This document shows positions 1 to 11,600 of a stretch of DNA of 64,000 nucleotides, in pieces (position 1 is the stretch's first letter; every line of letters begins with the position of its first letter). The notes beneath the pieces are model-generated. The model ran no database searches, was not told the DNA's origin, and saw only the letters and a program-made list of their open reading frames with translations. Source of the stretch: Tetradesmus obliquus. Taxonomy: Eukaryota; Chlorophyta; Chlorophyceae; Sphaeropleales; Scenedesmaceae. A program made the translations under genes and the position numbers. The DNA is taken from contig CP126191.1 of assembly GCA_030272155.1 (NCBI GenBank), positions 6,346,501 to 6,410,500 of the forward strand. The letters run 5' to 3'.

Positions 1-795
1 GCCCAGCCAGGTAGTCGTCTGAGGGCGCTGCTGCTGCTTTCTTGGCTGGCTTCTTCAGCTGCGGCGGCGGCCTGCTGGTGACTGCCGGCTGCGGCTTGCC
101 GCTGCTGCCGCCTGCTGTCTTGCTGCTGCTGCTGGAGTGGCTCTTCTTTGCATCGCTGCTGCTGTGTTTGAGCTCCTTTTTAGGGTCCTTGTCTTTGTGC
201 TCCTTGTGCTCCTTCTTGTCCTTCTTGTCGCCATCCTTGTCCTGCAAGCATGTTGAAAGCATTGGGCGCGGTACAGCAGCAGCTGACTCGCCAGGCTTGC
301 AGAGCGCGCTGGCCGCGGTAGTGCAACTGCCAGTGCCACCACGCCGGCAGGCACGCTACATGACAGGATTGTGCATGCAACACAGTAGCTGCCGCTGCTG
401 CATGCAACGGCAGGCAGTCACTTTAAGCCACTGTAAGATGCACGGCAGGGTAACACTTGATGGGTGCTACACAGCACCCAGCCAAGATCCGCATGGGTGT
501 CACACAGCCAGCACGGCACTGCACTGCTCTGCAGCATCCAAGGCTGAAGCATTGCTGCTGCTGACCTTTTTATCCTTCTTGTCCTTGCTATCCTTCTCTT
601 TCTTTTCCTTTTTCTCGCTGGGGTCCTTGTCCTGCAGATGCAGCAGCTCACAACAGTTCAGCCAGGCTGTCCCTTTGGCAGCACAGGCGGTGCATGGCAT
701 CAGATGCATCCCTCTTGAGGCCCAGCCCTGCTACCCCCTCACACCTTCTTCTCCTTTTTCTCCTTCTTTTCCTTCTTTACTTCGTCCCCGGCCAT
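1..795 (-). CDS. Lysine-rich hypothetical protein, 5' part (runs off left edge)
   Basis: Minus-strand gene read from an ATG at 795-793. Three exons are visible: 795-745, 631-566 and 241-1, the last continuing beyond the window. Both introns have GT donors and CAG acceptors and join in phase 0. Exon 1 encodes MAGDEV followed by K/E repeats. Exon 2 continues with alternating K, D and E (KEKKEKDSKDKKDKK). Exon 3 is K/H/D-rich, then Ser-rich, then Pro/Ala/Lys-rich, ending in SDDYLAG at the edge. The composition suggests a disordered basic protein, possibly nuclear. No domain is visible and I do not recognise the family. The spliced frame is open throughout and keeps one strong compositional signature, which is the main support for the model. 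Confidence 0.6.
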
Positions 796-1251
796 TGCAA
801 CCAGCTGCTAAGAATTGAACAGATGTAGAGCCGTCACACAGCAGAGTTCCAGCCGTTGCACTCGGCGGATGCAAGCGCTTTTGTTATGCAGACAATTGAT
901 CGTTGCAGATGTGAGACACTGGTGGTGCTGGTGTGTGAAGTTGTCCTCTACAAATGCGAACGGACTCTGGCATAACATTGTTCTGCGACTTTTTACGAAG
1001 CGCAACGCTAATTGCTTCAGTAAGCACCCCAGTGAAGCAAATTAATCGATTATCCGCAGGTGCTCAGCTTGTTGTCGAGACACTACGAGCCCCATGCAAA
1101 CACTTTGAGCAGCTGGGCTTGCTTTGCTGCTTGTGCATACTCTTCATACTTACCTTTAGGCTGTAGCATTTATTTACAGCACCCCAGCCTTAAGCACAGC
1201 CACCGCGGGCTTGGGTGTGAACACATCAGCACACCGGCAGCTGCCACCTCC
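796..1251. other. Spacer between divergent genes
   Basis: This 456-bp spacer separates the lysine-rich gene (minus) from the RH39-like helicase (plus) and should hold both promoters. I see no convincing coding sequence or clear TATA box. An in-frame ATG at 1060 upstream of the helicase start could give a longer N-terminus. Confidence 0.4.
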
Positions 1252-4200
1252 ATGCTTGCACAGAGGTGCCTCCATGCCGTATGGCATGGCGGCAGCCTGC
1301 ATACCGCACCAAAACACATGGTTAGGCTGGCTCGCATGGCGTGCAGGCCTACAGTAGACAGGCTGCTGCTGCAGCAGCATCTGCAGCCAGCGCCGCGGCT
1401 GGGTGTTGCGTGCTCAGCCGGCCTGCAGATTGGCAAGCCATACACAGCGCCTGCCGACAGGCCAGTCAGCTTTGAGGAAATGGGTCTTATTCCTACACTG
1501 ATGGATGCGCTGCGGGCAGCTGGCTTTAGCAAGCCGACAGAGATTCAGGTGCGCCCAAGTGTCAGGCAGCAACTGTGCCAGCACATGTAGCCAGTCACCG
1601 CGTCGAGCACTCAGCCCACAGCAGCACCGGCATCTACTCGACGCTTTGCTGATGGTGTTGCAGCTGTGGCTAAACTGCCAGGCAGTGCACGGCATGCTTG
1701 TGCGGTGGCCTGCACATTGCTGTGCAGCGCTGCCGCCCTGCAGCTCTGGTGTGGCATGTCTTCTGGATTTGTAGATTGACCACCTGCTGAAATGCTCACA
1801 CTTAACTTTAACCAAATGCATTGCATGCTCTGCTGCACTTACTGCTGCAGAGCATGTCGGTGCCAGCCATCCTGTCAGGTGGCGACTTCCTGCTGTGCTC
1901 TCAGACTGGGTCAGGCAAGACCATGGCCTACCTTCTGCCAGTGGTGCACATGCTCAAGCAGCGGGAGCAGGAGGAGGGCTACATGCGGCGTGCAAAGCGG
2001 CCGAAGATTGTGGTGCTGGGGCCCACAAAGGAGCTCACAGAACAGGTCAGGAGGCTGTCAGAGCCAATAGCTGACATGCAGCAGCTTGTGTCGTCAGCAG
2101 AGCACAGATTGCAGCAAGTGCATGCAGGGCACACAGCTCTGTGTGTGAGCCAGCCAGAACAGCAGCATGCATGAAGGCATTTTGGTGAGGACGATGTGCT
2201 TTGGCCAATGTACTGACCTACGTGTTGCTGTGTGTGTTGCAGATAGCATCTGTTGCCAAGTCGCTGTGCCACCATGCAAAGTTCAGGGCCGTCTGCTGCA
2301 ATGCTAACACAGGGTAAGGTTTGCAGGGCAGGCTGCCGCACACCTCACCACCTCAGCGGCAGTTGCATTGCCAGCCACTGCACTCCGGTCAACACAGGCC
2401 AGTCTTAGCTGACTCAGCAGCGCCAGCGCAGCACCAGCCAAGCTGAGCCGCGCCAGCACGCAGTGCGGAGAGCTGTCCCTGCTTCTGGGAGCACTGTGTG
2501 ACTAGTGCTGTGTGTGCTGTCTGCCACTGCCTGCCGCAGGCTGTCGCAGCAGGCGCAGAAGATGGCTGGGCCTGTGGACATGGTGGTGGCCACACCGCAG
2601 CGCCTGCTGCAGCACCAAGCAGCAGGCAATGTGGCGCTGGGAGACGTGCAGTGGTGAGCTGCGCAGCAGCAGCAGCAGCAGCAGCATCAATAGCGGCGGC
2701 AGTGGTGTCTGTGCTCGATTGGCGTCATCTTCTTCAGACTTTATGTGTATGTATCGTCGTCATCCGCAACATGCATGCTGCGTGTGTGACTCGATGCCTG
2801 TTGTGGAGTTTCTTGCACAGTGCCAGTCCTGTGCAAGCATACTTACTGATACTTTGGGCAGCCTGTACACCAACACAGTGTTGCTGCCATCCAAACTGGC
2901 ATGCAAATTCGAAGCCATTGCGATGCATTGCGATGTTCCTGCAGGCTCGTCATTGATGAGGCAGACACCATGTTTGACCAGGGCTTTGGCGAGGATGTGA
3001 CCAAGCTGCTGGGCATACTGCAGAAGAAGCAGCCGCCAGTACAGGTGGGTACGACAGCAGTCAATGCAGGTGGTTGGCAGGACGTGCACGCAGCTCAGCT
3101 GCTGTCAGGGTGTGGTTGGCAGTGCTGCTGCTGGCGTGCGGTTTGTCCGTTGCGCACAGCTGCTGCATGCATCAAGCCGGCGTGTCGGTGTGTGTGTACC
3201 CTCACACAATTTCCGGTCCAACATAATTCAACATTCGCGCTGCACTTCATCGCATCATCACCGCCGCAACCCGTCCCAACAAGCACACACCCGCCGCCGC
3301 AACCCCTGCAGGTTGTGCTGGTGTCTGCCACCATGACCAAGGGCGTGAAGCGCCTCGCGGATGCGCAGCTGCCCAACCTGCTGCGCCTGGAGGCCTCCGG
3401 CTTCCACAAGCCCACAGCAGGAGCCCGCCAGGAGTTCCGGGTGCTGCCGCCCGGCGGTGACAAGCTGACGATGCTGCTGGAGCTGCTGCAAGCTGATTTA
3501 GCCAAGCGGCGTAAGGTGCTGGTGTTCTGCGGCAGCCTGGACAGCTGCAGGGCAGTGGAGCACACCTGCGCGGACAGGGACCTGCCGGTGGTGTGCTACC
3601 ATGGCGACATGCCCATCGCCGCGCGCAAGGAGTCCATGGCGCTGTTTGCTGGTGCGTGGCTGTGGCGCTGGTGCGCCTGTACGTGTGCCCCTGCCTGGGG
3701 GGAGTAGTGTAACGCAGCCGCAGTGGGCTATGGTGACTGCTGCTTGAGCGAGTGTCAGGCAGCAAACTTCGGGCTGCAGTGTGCTGTGTTGATGCAAGTA
3801 CAGTCAGTCAATGCTGCTGAGTTTTGTGTTTAGGGTCGTGCTGTTCAGTTGTCTCCAGCTGGATGGTCCACGGTCTCAACCGCCAAGTGCGTTTCTGGAT
3901 GCATAACACCAACAGCTGGTGGCTGTCTTGCTTTGCAGGCTCGGCGTCGGCCGCTGATGCTGACGCGCCGTCCATCATGGTGGCCACTGACCTGGCAGCG
4001 CGGGGGCTGGACTTCCCCGGCAGCATCGACCACGTCATCAACTTTGACTTCCCCAGCAACGCCATCGACTACCTGCACAGGTGAGCTGAGTGCGCACCAC
4101 CATTGCATCCGCTCTGTGCGGCTGACTGGCCACACACTACCATTGCATCCGCTCTGTGCGGTCAACTGCCCACACACCATTATTCAATCCGCTCTGTGCG

Positions 4201-4651
4201 GCTGACTGCCCACACACCATCATTCAATCCGCTCTGTGCGGCTGACTGCCCACACACCACCATTGCATCCGCTCTGTGCGGCTCACACAGCTTCCAAGAC
4301 AGCCCAATTTTTGATACAAACATTGCTCGCTCGACAGCCGGCACTGGGTGCATGACGCACTGCTTTACGCGCTGCTGGGTGCAAGCACGCCATGCGACAA
4401 GGTGTTGCTGCCTGCTGCGCTGCGCTGCAGGTGCGGGCGCACTGCGCGTGCGGGCGCCAAGGGCCTTGTGACGTCACTGGTGGGGCCGCGCGACAGGCGG
4501 CTGGCGACAGCCATCCAGTATGCAGTGGACAAGGGCCTGCCGCTGGACCAGGTCACGGCAAGCGGGGCGCAGGTGAGCGGCTGCGGGCGTTGGCTGGACA
4601 GAGATCCATGCGCAACTGCCTTGATGCTGATGCTATGCATGTGTTGTGCAA

Positions 4652-4686
<35 letters not shown>

Positions 4687-5276
4687 ATGAGGTGCGGGAG
4701 CTGCATTTTCTGCTGCTTGCGCCAATGTTGAGTTGCGGCATCAAGCTCGGCCTGCGCACTTACAGATGTCCAACCCCGCTGACAAGCCTGTTCCAATGCC
4801 GCGCTATGTGATCTACTCCGCAGGCGCAGCCAGCTGCAGCAGCAGCAAAGCAGGGCAGGCCAGGCGCCAGGGGCAAGGAGCAGCAGCAGCAGTGCGTGCC
4901 AAGCATCAGCGGCAGGCCTGAGGTGCAGCAGGTCAAGTGGAACCCTGAGCACAAGTTCCTGCACCTGCGCAATGGCGAGCCCATCGTGCCCTTCAAGGAC
5001 TTGCTGAAGGGCAAGACAGGTGACGAGCGCAAGAAGCTGCTGTATGAGATTGCCATGGATGTGAAGGAGTGGCGGCGCTGGCGGCACGCAAAGGCAGTCG
5101 CGCGGGCATCCAAGCGGCGGGAGAAGACCGGGCGCGACATGGCTGCGGGCAAGGCGCCGCCGCGGTATGAGACGCCAGAGGAGCGTTGGCAGCAGAAGAT
5201 TAAGAAGAAGCGCGACCGCGCGGCGCCTTCGGAGTGGCAGGGGCGGGGCCGCAGGGGCGGCGGCGGCAAGTATTAA
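1252..5276 (+). CDS. DEAD-box RNA helicase, RH39-like (organellar rRNA processing)
   Basis: Nine exons: 1252-1548, 1851-2045, 2243-2313, 2540-2653, 2945-3044, 3312-3651, 3939-4080, 4431-4572, 4824-5276. Phases close, giving about 617 residues. Motifs in order: a Q-motif-like segment (GFSKPTEIQ), motif I SQTGSGKT, Ia PTKELTEQ, Ib [69 protein letters not shown]. The [14 protein letters not shown] and [10 protein letters not shown] wording matches plant RH39, a chloroplast helicase needed for 23S rRNA maturation. The N-terminus is Arg/Ala/Leu-rich and could be a transit peptide. The C-terminus is a basic tail ending in a Gly/Arg stretch, suited to RNA binding. Motif VI has Cys where Thr or Ile is usual; the preceding Arg codon is split by intron 7. 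The exact start is uncertain because an in-frame ATG also lies at 1060. Chloroplast location is inferred. Confidence 0.88.
4101..4283. repeat. 40-bp tandem repeat in helicase intron 7
   Basis: Five copies at an exact 40-bp spacing begin at 4101, 4141, 4181, 4221 and 4261, the last partial. The most constant part is ATCCGCTCTGTGCGG, followed by a TGACTGCCCACACACC-like stretch. The array lies wholly inside the intron 4081-4430 and has no coding role that I can see. Confidence 0.9.
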
Positions 5277-6211
5277 TACCTTACAAGCTGCTGGCTCGTC
5301 AGCCATTATGGTGGCTGTGTCGCTGCACGTGGCACATGTGTATTGCATGAGCTGCTTACGGGTTGCATGCGGCGGCATGGTGCTCCTGTGGGTGTTGCTG
5401 CTGCAGCTGCGGTTTGGCAGCCGCTGCAGCTGCAGCTGTCAAGAGTAATCTTGTCAGGAGTTGCAGCAACACGGTGTTAATCAGCCGCTATGCGCTGCGG
5501 GCTTGTGGCTGGTCCTGGCCTTGCATGTGTTATTATATGTACTACATTGTTGTTGATACCTATATGTGACGTGCCTTGCCACATTATGTGAGCTTGCAAG
5601 CTCAACATGCAGCCACACATGAATGCATCCGCGCTGCCGATCGGGCACATGTTGTGCCGCACAACTGCCATGCATATATGCATATGCACAGCCATGCATG
5701 ACTGTCATATACTATATGTCATAGTATGTCATGGTATGACTGTCTACATGACAGAACACAAACAGGGACGCAGCTGCAGATGTCTCCCAACAAGAGCAAC
5801 GAGGGGGCCACTGTGGTGGGGCAGCGCTGCCTGGCTGCTGGCAACCAGAGTAACAGGTCCTCAGATGCATCCAAGAACATAACCAGGTCCCCTGCTCAGC
5901 GTTGTCACTCTGTATGCTGAAAGGTAGCACATGCTACTCACACCACTGCGGCGAACTGTGCTTGCCCAAACCACATGCTGTCGCCAGTGAGCGCTGCTGC
6001 CTGCATGTCATGCGGCAGGAGCCGGCTCAGCAGTTCACAAAACAATGCAAACTTCCACCGTGCTGACGTGGGGACAGCAGGCCAAAACACACCAGCTATA
6101 CTGGGCTGTTTTCAGCTGCACTGCATGTAATGCGGCAGGAGCCGGCCCAGCCGTGCGTCTAAGCCGTCCACGCACAGCTGCAGCAGCTGCCGGCCAGGCT
6201 GCAGCAGCGCC
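5277..6211. other. Convergent intergenic region
   Basis: This 935-bp spacer lies between the 3' ends of the helicase (plus) and RRP7 (minus). It has AT-rich, ATGCATAT/CATATACTATATG-type near-palindromes around 5665-5745. A duplicated segment of about 28 bp (core ATGCGGCAGGAGCCGGC) occurs near 6003 and near 6123, 120 bp apart. No gene is supported here. Confidence 0.5.
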
Positions 6212-8021
6212 TCAGTTGGGCCTGAAGTGCCGCGCTGCCTTGAGGGCTGCCAGGCGCTTGCGGCCCTCCTCAAACTTATGGCGCAGGTCCATCAGCTCTG
6301 CAGGCAGCAGGAGCAGCAGCATCAGTGAGGCAGGTTGCAGTCGTCTGTAGGTGCTGAGCAGCGTGGACGTTGACACAAATGCAGGCCAGAGGGCTTCGGC
6401 TGCCCCGCTGAGAACCCTTGCCACTAATAAGAAGTGAGGCAGCTGACGACACCCCGCCACCAGCCGTCGCAGCAACTGCAGGCAGTGTGTCACCGTCATT
6501 GCCAGCAGCAGCTGTGGATGCTGCATCTGCGCGGCAGCATCTGCCATTCCAGCCTCGCCGCCCTCACCGCTTCTCCTCCTGTCGCGCTGCTGGAAGCGGT
6601 AGAAGTTCTCTGCCTGCTTCGCCTGCTTGGCGTCTGCTGCTGCGCGTGCTGCTGCTGCTGCAGCAGGTGCAATGCCTCCGCTCACAGTGGACATGCCGCC
6701 AACCTCACGCGCGCGCTTGCGGCCCTACAGCAGCAGCCACACCATGGGCCAGAGTGAGCGCCAGCCGCAGCAGCAACAAACATCGGCGGAAGGGACAGGA
6801 CCAGAAGTCATTGCTCCTGCTGGGCGCCGCTAAGCTAATGTCTACATGCATGGCTATTGCAGGCTTACTGCTGCTGGCCAGCTGCATGCTTGCGTTAACT
6901 GCACTGGTTGCATCAACACATGGCAAAGGAGGCGCCTGTGATGTCCCTACATCTGCAGCAATTGCCTGGTCTCTCTGCTTGGCCTGCAGGCTGCTCACCT
7001 TGCTGCGCACCACTACCGTCCAGCCGTCCTCTGCCATGGCTGCTTGCCGGGCTGCCTCGCGCGCTGCCTCTGCCGCCTCGTGCGCCTCCATCCAGCCATC
7101 AAGCTGCAGCAGGCACACAGCAGCACAATCCACGGTTTGTATAAAGTCGATCGGAAGCCGCAGCACCGAAGCATGCCTGCTGCTACCCCTGTGTGCTTGC
7201 AAGCATTACTACCACAGCAACACCGCCACCCTGACAAGCCAGCAACACGTCTACATATAATGCCAGCCCTTTCAACAAGCTAGCTGTCTGTGATGTGTGT
7301 GTGCTGCCGCGCCGCACCTGCTTCTGCAGCTCTGCATTGCCCGGCCGCTGTGCCCTGTGTGCTGCCACCCAGGCCTTCAGCCCCACAGGGCCCTCAGGGG
7401 CGGGCAGCGGGAAGTCAACCACCTGGCCGCTGCTGGCGTGCTGCAAGGCTTGCGAGACATCCTCCTTGGACTCGTACACCACTGCTGCTGAGCGCTGCAG
7501 CAGCAGCCGCGGGGCGGGGGTAGGCGGCGGTTGCAGCAGCACAATGCTGGCATCAGGCTGGTGCCCAGGGGTGCATCAAAGCGCAAAGCACGGTGTACTT
7601 GGGGCATGTTGTCGATGGCTTTGCTGTTGCTCTTTGCTATAAGACAATCATGCCAATTGCTGGTGGGTTTGCATGCAGGAAGTGTATGCGCTACCACTGC
7701 CCAACAGACAACAGCAGCTGCGGGGCGTCCAAAGGCAATTGCAAAATAAAGCACAGACGAATGTAACCACTGCCCTAAGTTTCAGAGGAAGCAGCCGCGC
7801 ACCTTGCTTGGGTGCAGCACCACGTTTGCCACGTGCCCAAAGACGCTGAACACCGCCTCCAGGCTGACCTCATCCAGCCCCAGCGGCAGCCCCGCCACGT
7901 ACAGCGCGTTGGGCACCTCCGCCTCACCCTCCTTGGGCTTGTGGTGCTTTATGAACACGTAGCTGATGTGTGGCGCATCGGCATGTAGCCGCAGCCCTAG
8001 TGATGTGAACTCCTTGGCCAT
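6212..8021 (-). CDS. RRP7: Ribosomal RNA-processing protein 7 (RRP7)
   Basis: Minus strand, five exons: 8021-7803, 7557-7318, 7103-6999, 6724-6568, 6297-6212. Phases close to give 268 residues, close to the usual size of yeast and human Rrp7. Exon 1 encodes an RNA-recognition-like N-terminus (ALYVAGLPLGLDEVSLEAVF, then SVFGHVANVVLHPSK). The C-terminus carries the family signature: GRKRARE, then ENFYRFQQRDRRR, then LRHKFEEGRKRLAALKAARH and FRPN at the end. RRP7 acts in the nucleolus in the 90S pre-ribosome and is needed for 18S rRNA maturation and small-subunit assembly. The start at 8021 opens directly with MAKEFTSLGLRL. It is head-to-head with the BCS1-type gene (627-bp spacer). Acceptors for exons 2 and 4 (CAG, TAG) were chosen by phase. 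Confidence 0.9.
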
Positions 8022-8166
8022 CTAGCTCCAGGTGCAGTGGCTAGCTATGACTAGACTAGAAGAAAGTTGCCATGTGCCAGGAACGCGTAGGGGTTTGAAG
8101 AGCTTTCGAATAAGCTTATGCACAGCCGCAAGCTACTGCTCGAAACGTAGGATGGTCAGCCTGGCA

Positions 8167-8202
<36 letters not shown>

Positions 8203-8648
8203 ACTACTGCTGCTGCTGATGCGCAAGGAAGTCACTTTCGCTTTGGCAAGTAACTTCGAAACAAACGATCTATAATTTGATTTCAGATAGTGATGGAGAC
8301 TGGTTCAGGAAGATGCAGCAAAAGTCTTGGAGTTGTCGGTGGGCGCCTGTTTTGAGGGTTGGTGTGTCCGAAGAGGGCTCTGCGCGCACCAAAAAAGTGA
8401 ATAGGATAGCAGTCACCTTCGTCGTATTGCCCCTTGAAGCTGTTACGAAGCTTGTCACAACACAACTCTGCCTCGTGGTCTCCCGGCATTCTAGGGAGAG
8501 CTTGACTTCGGGTGTGCTTTGCATTGCTTTGTTGCTATTGTTGAATCAATCAACTGCAGTATTGTACCGCCATTCCTGGCTGAAACCAACGGCAGGTGAC
8601 ACACGCATAATGCTGACATGTGACCTGCTACTGCTGACCTGAGCCAAC
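8022..8648. promoter_or_regulatory. Divergent RRP7/BCS1 spacer with CTG repeat
   Basis: Both start codons face away from this 627-bp region, so it should hold both promoters. It contains a CTG-rich tract at about 8168-8218: roughly eleven pure CTG units, then CTACTA, then more CTG. I see no strong coding signal and no obvious core promoter motif. Confidence 0.4.
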
Positions 8649-11600
8649 ATGGGTGTTGCTGCAACAGAACTGCTGCACAGCTTCCTGATGGTTCTGAACA
8701 GACTACCAGGCAAGCAGGCTCTCCTGTTTGTGCCACTAGCATTTGGCTACAGCAAGCTGGATCCAAAGTTCTGCAGCAGCAAGGCAGATGCACAGGCACC
8801 AGCTAGCCCCGCAGCCGCAGCTCCATCAAGCGGTAGTGGGGCCCACACAACAGCTGCTGTAACGGACTCGGCGCTGCCAGGCCCACTGGGTGTGCTGGCA
8901 ACACAGCTGATGGGCCAGAACCAGTTTGCAAGTGTGAGTGTTCGTCTGTGCCTCATTCCAGCTAAGCTAGTGTCATGGCCGGCAACCTGCAAGAGGCTGC
9001 AGACACCTTTATTTCGAACAGCTGCGTTGCTGCCTCTCAGCAATGTGGCAGCCTCCATGCACTAGCAGCCTGTTCTCAGTGCAATGTTTGTTTTATCACC
9101 CGCCTTGCGTCATCACGCCTGCTGCAGGGAGGCCTGGTGCTGATGGCTGTGGGTGCTGCTGCTGCTGGCGCCAGGCTGGCGCTGGGCTCAGCGCTGCGCT
9201 ACTGCCGCCGCCACGTGATGGTCACCGCAGAGATTGACAGCAGGGACGATGCGTACCGCTGGGTGAGCCCCGCTGCCTGCTGCACACAACACACGCTGTG
9301 CTCCCACACAGAAACTGGCGAAGTGCCCATGATCCAGGCATGAGGGTGTGTTGCTTCTGCTGGACAATGCAGCATGCCTTGGTTACATGAGCCAGTGTGC
9401 AGCTTGTGTTTTCTTCGTGCTTGCCCAGCAGCTGTGTAACTGCTGCCGTGGCCACCACGTGCAACCTCGCAGGTGATGCACTGGCTGTCGCAGCACCCCA
9501 AGTTTTCCAACAGCACCATGGTCAGCGTCACAACCAACCTCTCAGGCACATTCGGCACCTCAGTGGTGCAGCACCCGCTGGCCAGCAGCAGCAGCAGCAG
9601 CAAGGCTGGCGAGGGCCCTCCCGTGGCCTACCTCCCTGCACCTGGCGACCACCTGCTGCGCTACCAGGGCAGGTGGCTGTGCATCAGCAGGCGCAGGGCC
9701 ACAGGCAACCCGCAGCTTGCAGCCAATGCAAGGTGAGGCAATGTGTTATGGGCACATGGAGGTAGCGAGGCTGGACATGTGATGTGATTGACCAGCACCA
9801 ACCAGGAGGCAGGAGCACACACGAGAGGCACACATAGGTTTGGTGAAGGCCTGGCGGACTACAACTATATTTTTCTTTCTTTAAGAGCTGCACATGGTTG
9901 CTGCTGCTGCTGCTGCTGCTGCAGGCTGCTGCTTGAGACGTTGAGCATCAGCCTGCTGGGCACCAACAGGCAGCCGCTGCACGCGCTGCTGGCGGAGGCG
10001 GCAGCAGCATACAACCAAAGCCAGGCCACGCGCACGGCAGTGCACAGCGTGGACCAGGTGTGTGGCTGGTGCTCTTGCAACAGCGAAGCACAAACACTCA
10101 CTACTGGACCACCAAGCAGGTTACTGCTTGCAATTGACACATGCCTGTTGAGAGTGCAGTGCATCTGGCTCCTCCTGCAGGCTGCCAGGTGATGGGCTGA
10201 CAGCACTCGCTGCCTGTGCTCTGTCCTGCTTTCTTTCGCTGCTGCTTTGCTGCATGTGCTGCACGTAATGCTGCTCAGGATGGCTACTGGAGCCAAGTTG
10301 GCAGCAGGCCCATCCGGCCACTCAGCACTGTAGTGCTGCCACAGGGACAGGTGCGACAGCTGGCAGGTCACATGCTGGAGGCTTGTGCAGCATGTGCCAG
10401 CATGTGCCAGCATGTGCCAGCATGTGCCAGCATGTGCCTTGCTTGGTAGCTGGTTGCAGCAACTTAGCTGGCACTGTAGCCGCTGAGATGCCATGCCGTG
10501 GAGCAGTTGGCTTCCTGGTGCAAGCTCTTTGGCGCGCCGTGCACCGGACTTTGGCTGTGACAACGCTAGCAGCGTGTGCTGCTCTTGTTGTTATAAGCTG
10601 ACCTCAGAGGTGCATTCGACTGTGCCTTGCCGCCTGCTGCAGGCTGATGCACTGTTCACGGACTGCCAAGAGGTATGCGCCAGTGGCAGGGCTGAACAAT
10701 GGTTGCTGCAACTGACACATGAAATGATAGCAGCCCGTTTGCAGATGCCTGTCTCTCTGCCTCTTCAACATACCATTGCTTGAACTGGGAATGAGTCTGT
10801 GTAACAGCTATGGAGATCAAGACAGCCGCACAGCAACCCCCATTTTATTTCCTTGTAAGCATGCAGCGTTGCCGCTCTGACTTTCTGCTGCGTCTGCTGT
10901 TTCTGCACACCAGTTCCTTGCATCTGAGCAGTGGTACGCGCACCACGGCATACCCTACAGGCGCGGCTACCTGCTGTACGGCCCGCCAGGTCAGCCGGCA
11001 GCTGAGGGCGGCAGCAGCCAGCTAGGCTCTGCCTGCACCCAGGTGCTTGTGCCTTCCATGTGCACGCAGCATACCCTGTCTGAGCACCAGCACAGTACTT
11101 TATGTACGCTCTGTTACGTTGCAGAACTGCTGCAGCATGTACGCAACAAACATTACGCTCTCTTGCTGCTGGCAGATTAGTCACGACAAAGCTGGCAATG
11201 CTTCTGGCTGTTGCCGTGCAGGCACTGGCAAGACGTCACTGGTGATGGCGCTGGCGGGTGCACTGGGCCTGGAGGTGGGGGGCAGGCTGTGCAGGCCGCA
11301 ACTGACTGTGCAGCAGGGGTTGCAGCTGACCACATGGCAGGTGGTGGCGGGTGACCACAGGCGGCAGGGGAGGCAGCTGACCGAACAGCACCTGCATGCA
11401 CAGCAGGGGATGCATAGCTGCGCCATCTGACAGTTGCGGTTCAGCTTCAAGAGCCATGACGGCTGCCTGCACGTGTATAATGCGGTTAGATGCTGTTGCC
11501 ATGCTGCAGCGTGTGTGTCGTGATGCTGCTGGAGACGCTTGTCACGTGCTGCAGCTGTGTGCTGTTGTTGTTTGTCACTGCAGATCTACGTGGTGACGCT

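Noticed and set aside
42..818. Plus-strand 258-codon frame rich in Leu and Ser
   Set aside because: It is the shadow of the minus-strand lysine-rich gene: CTT/CTC codons mirror AAG/GAG. The spliced minus frame has consistent donors and acceptors.
4365..5378. 337-codon minus-strand frame over the 3' part of the helicase gene
   Set aside because: It overlaps exons with clear DEAD-box motif VI on the other strand and has no recognisable protein features.
10391..10437. CRISPR-like array
   Set aside because: The 10-bp units are directly adjacent without spacers and lie in a eukaryotic intron. It is a simple tandem repeat.
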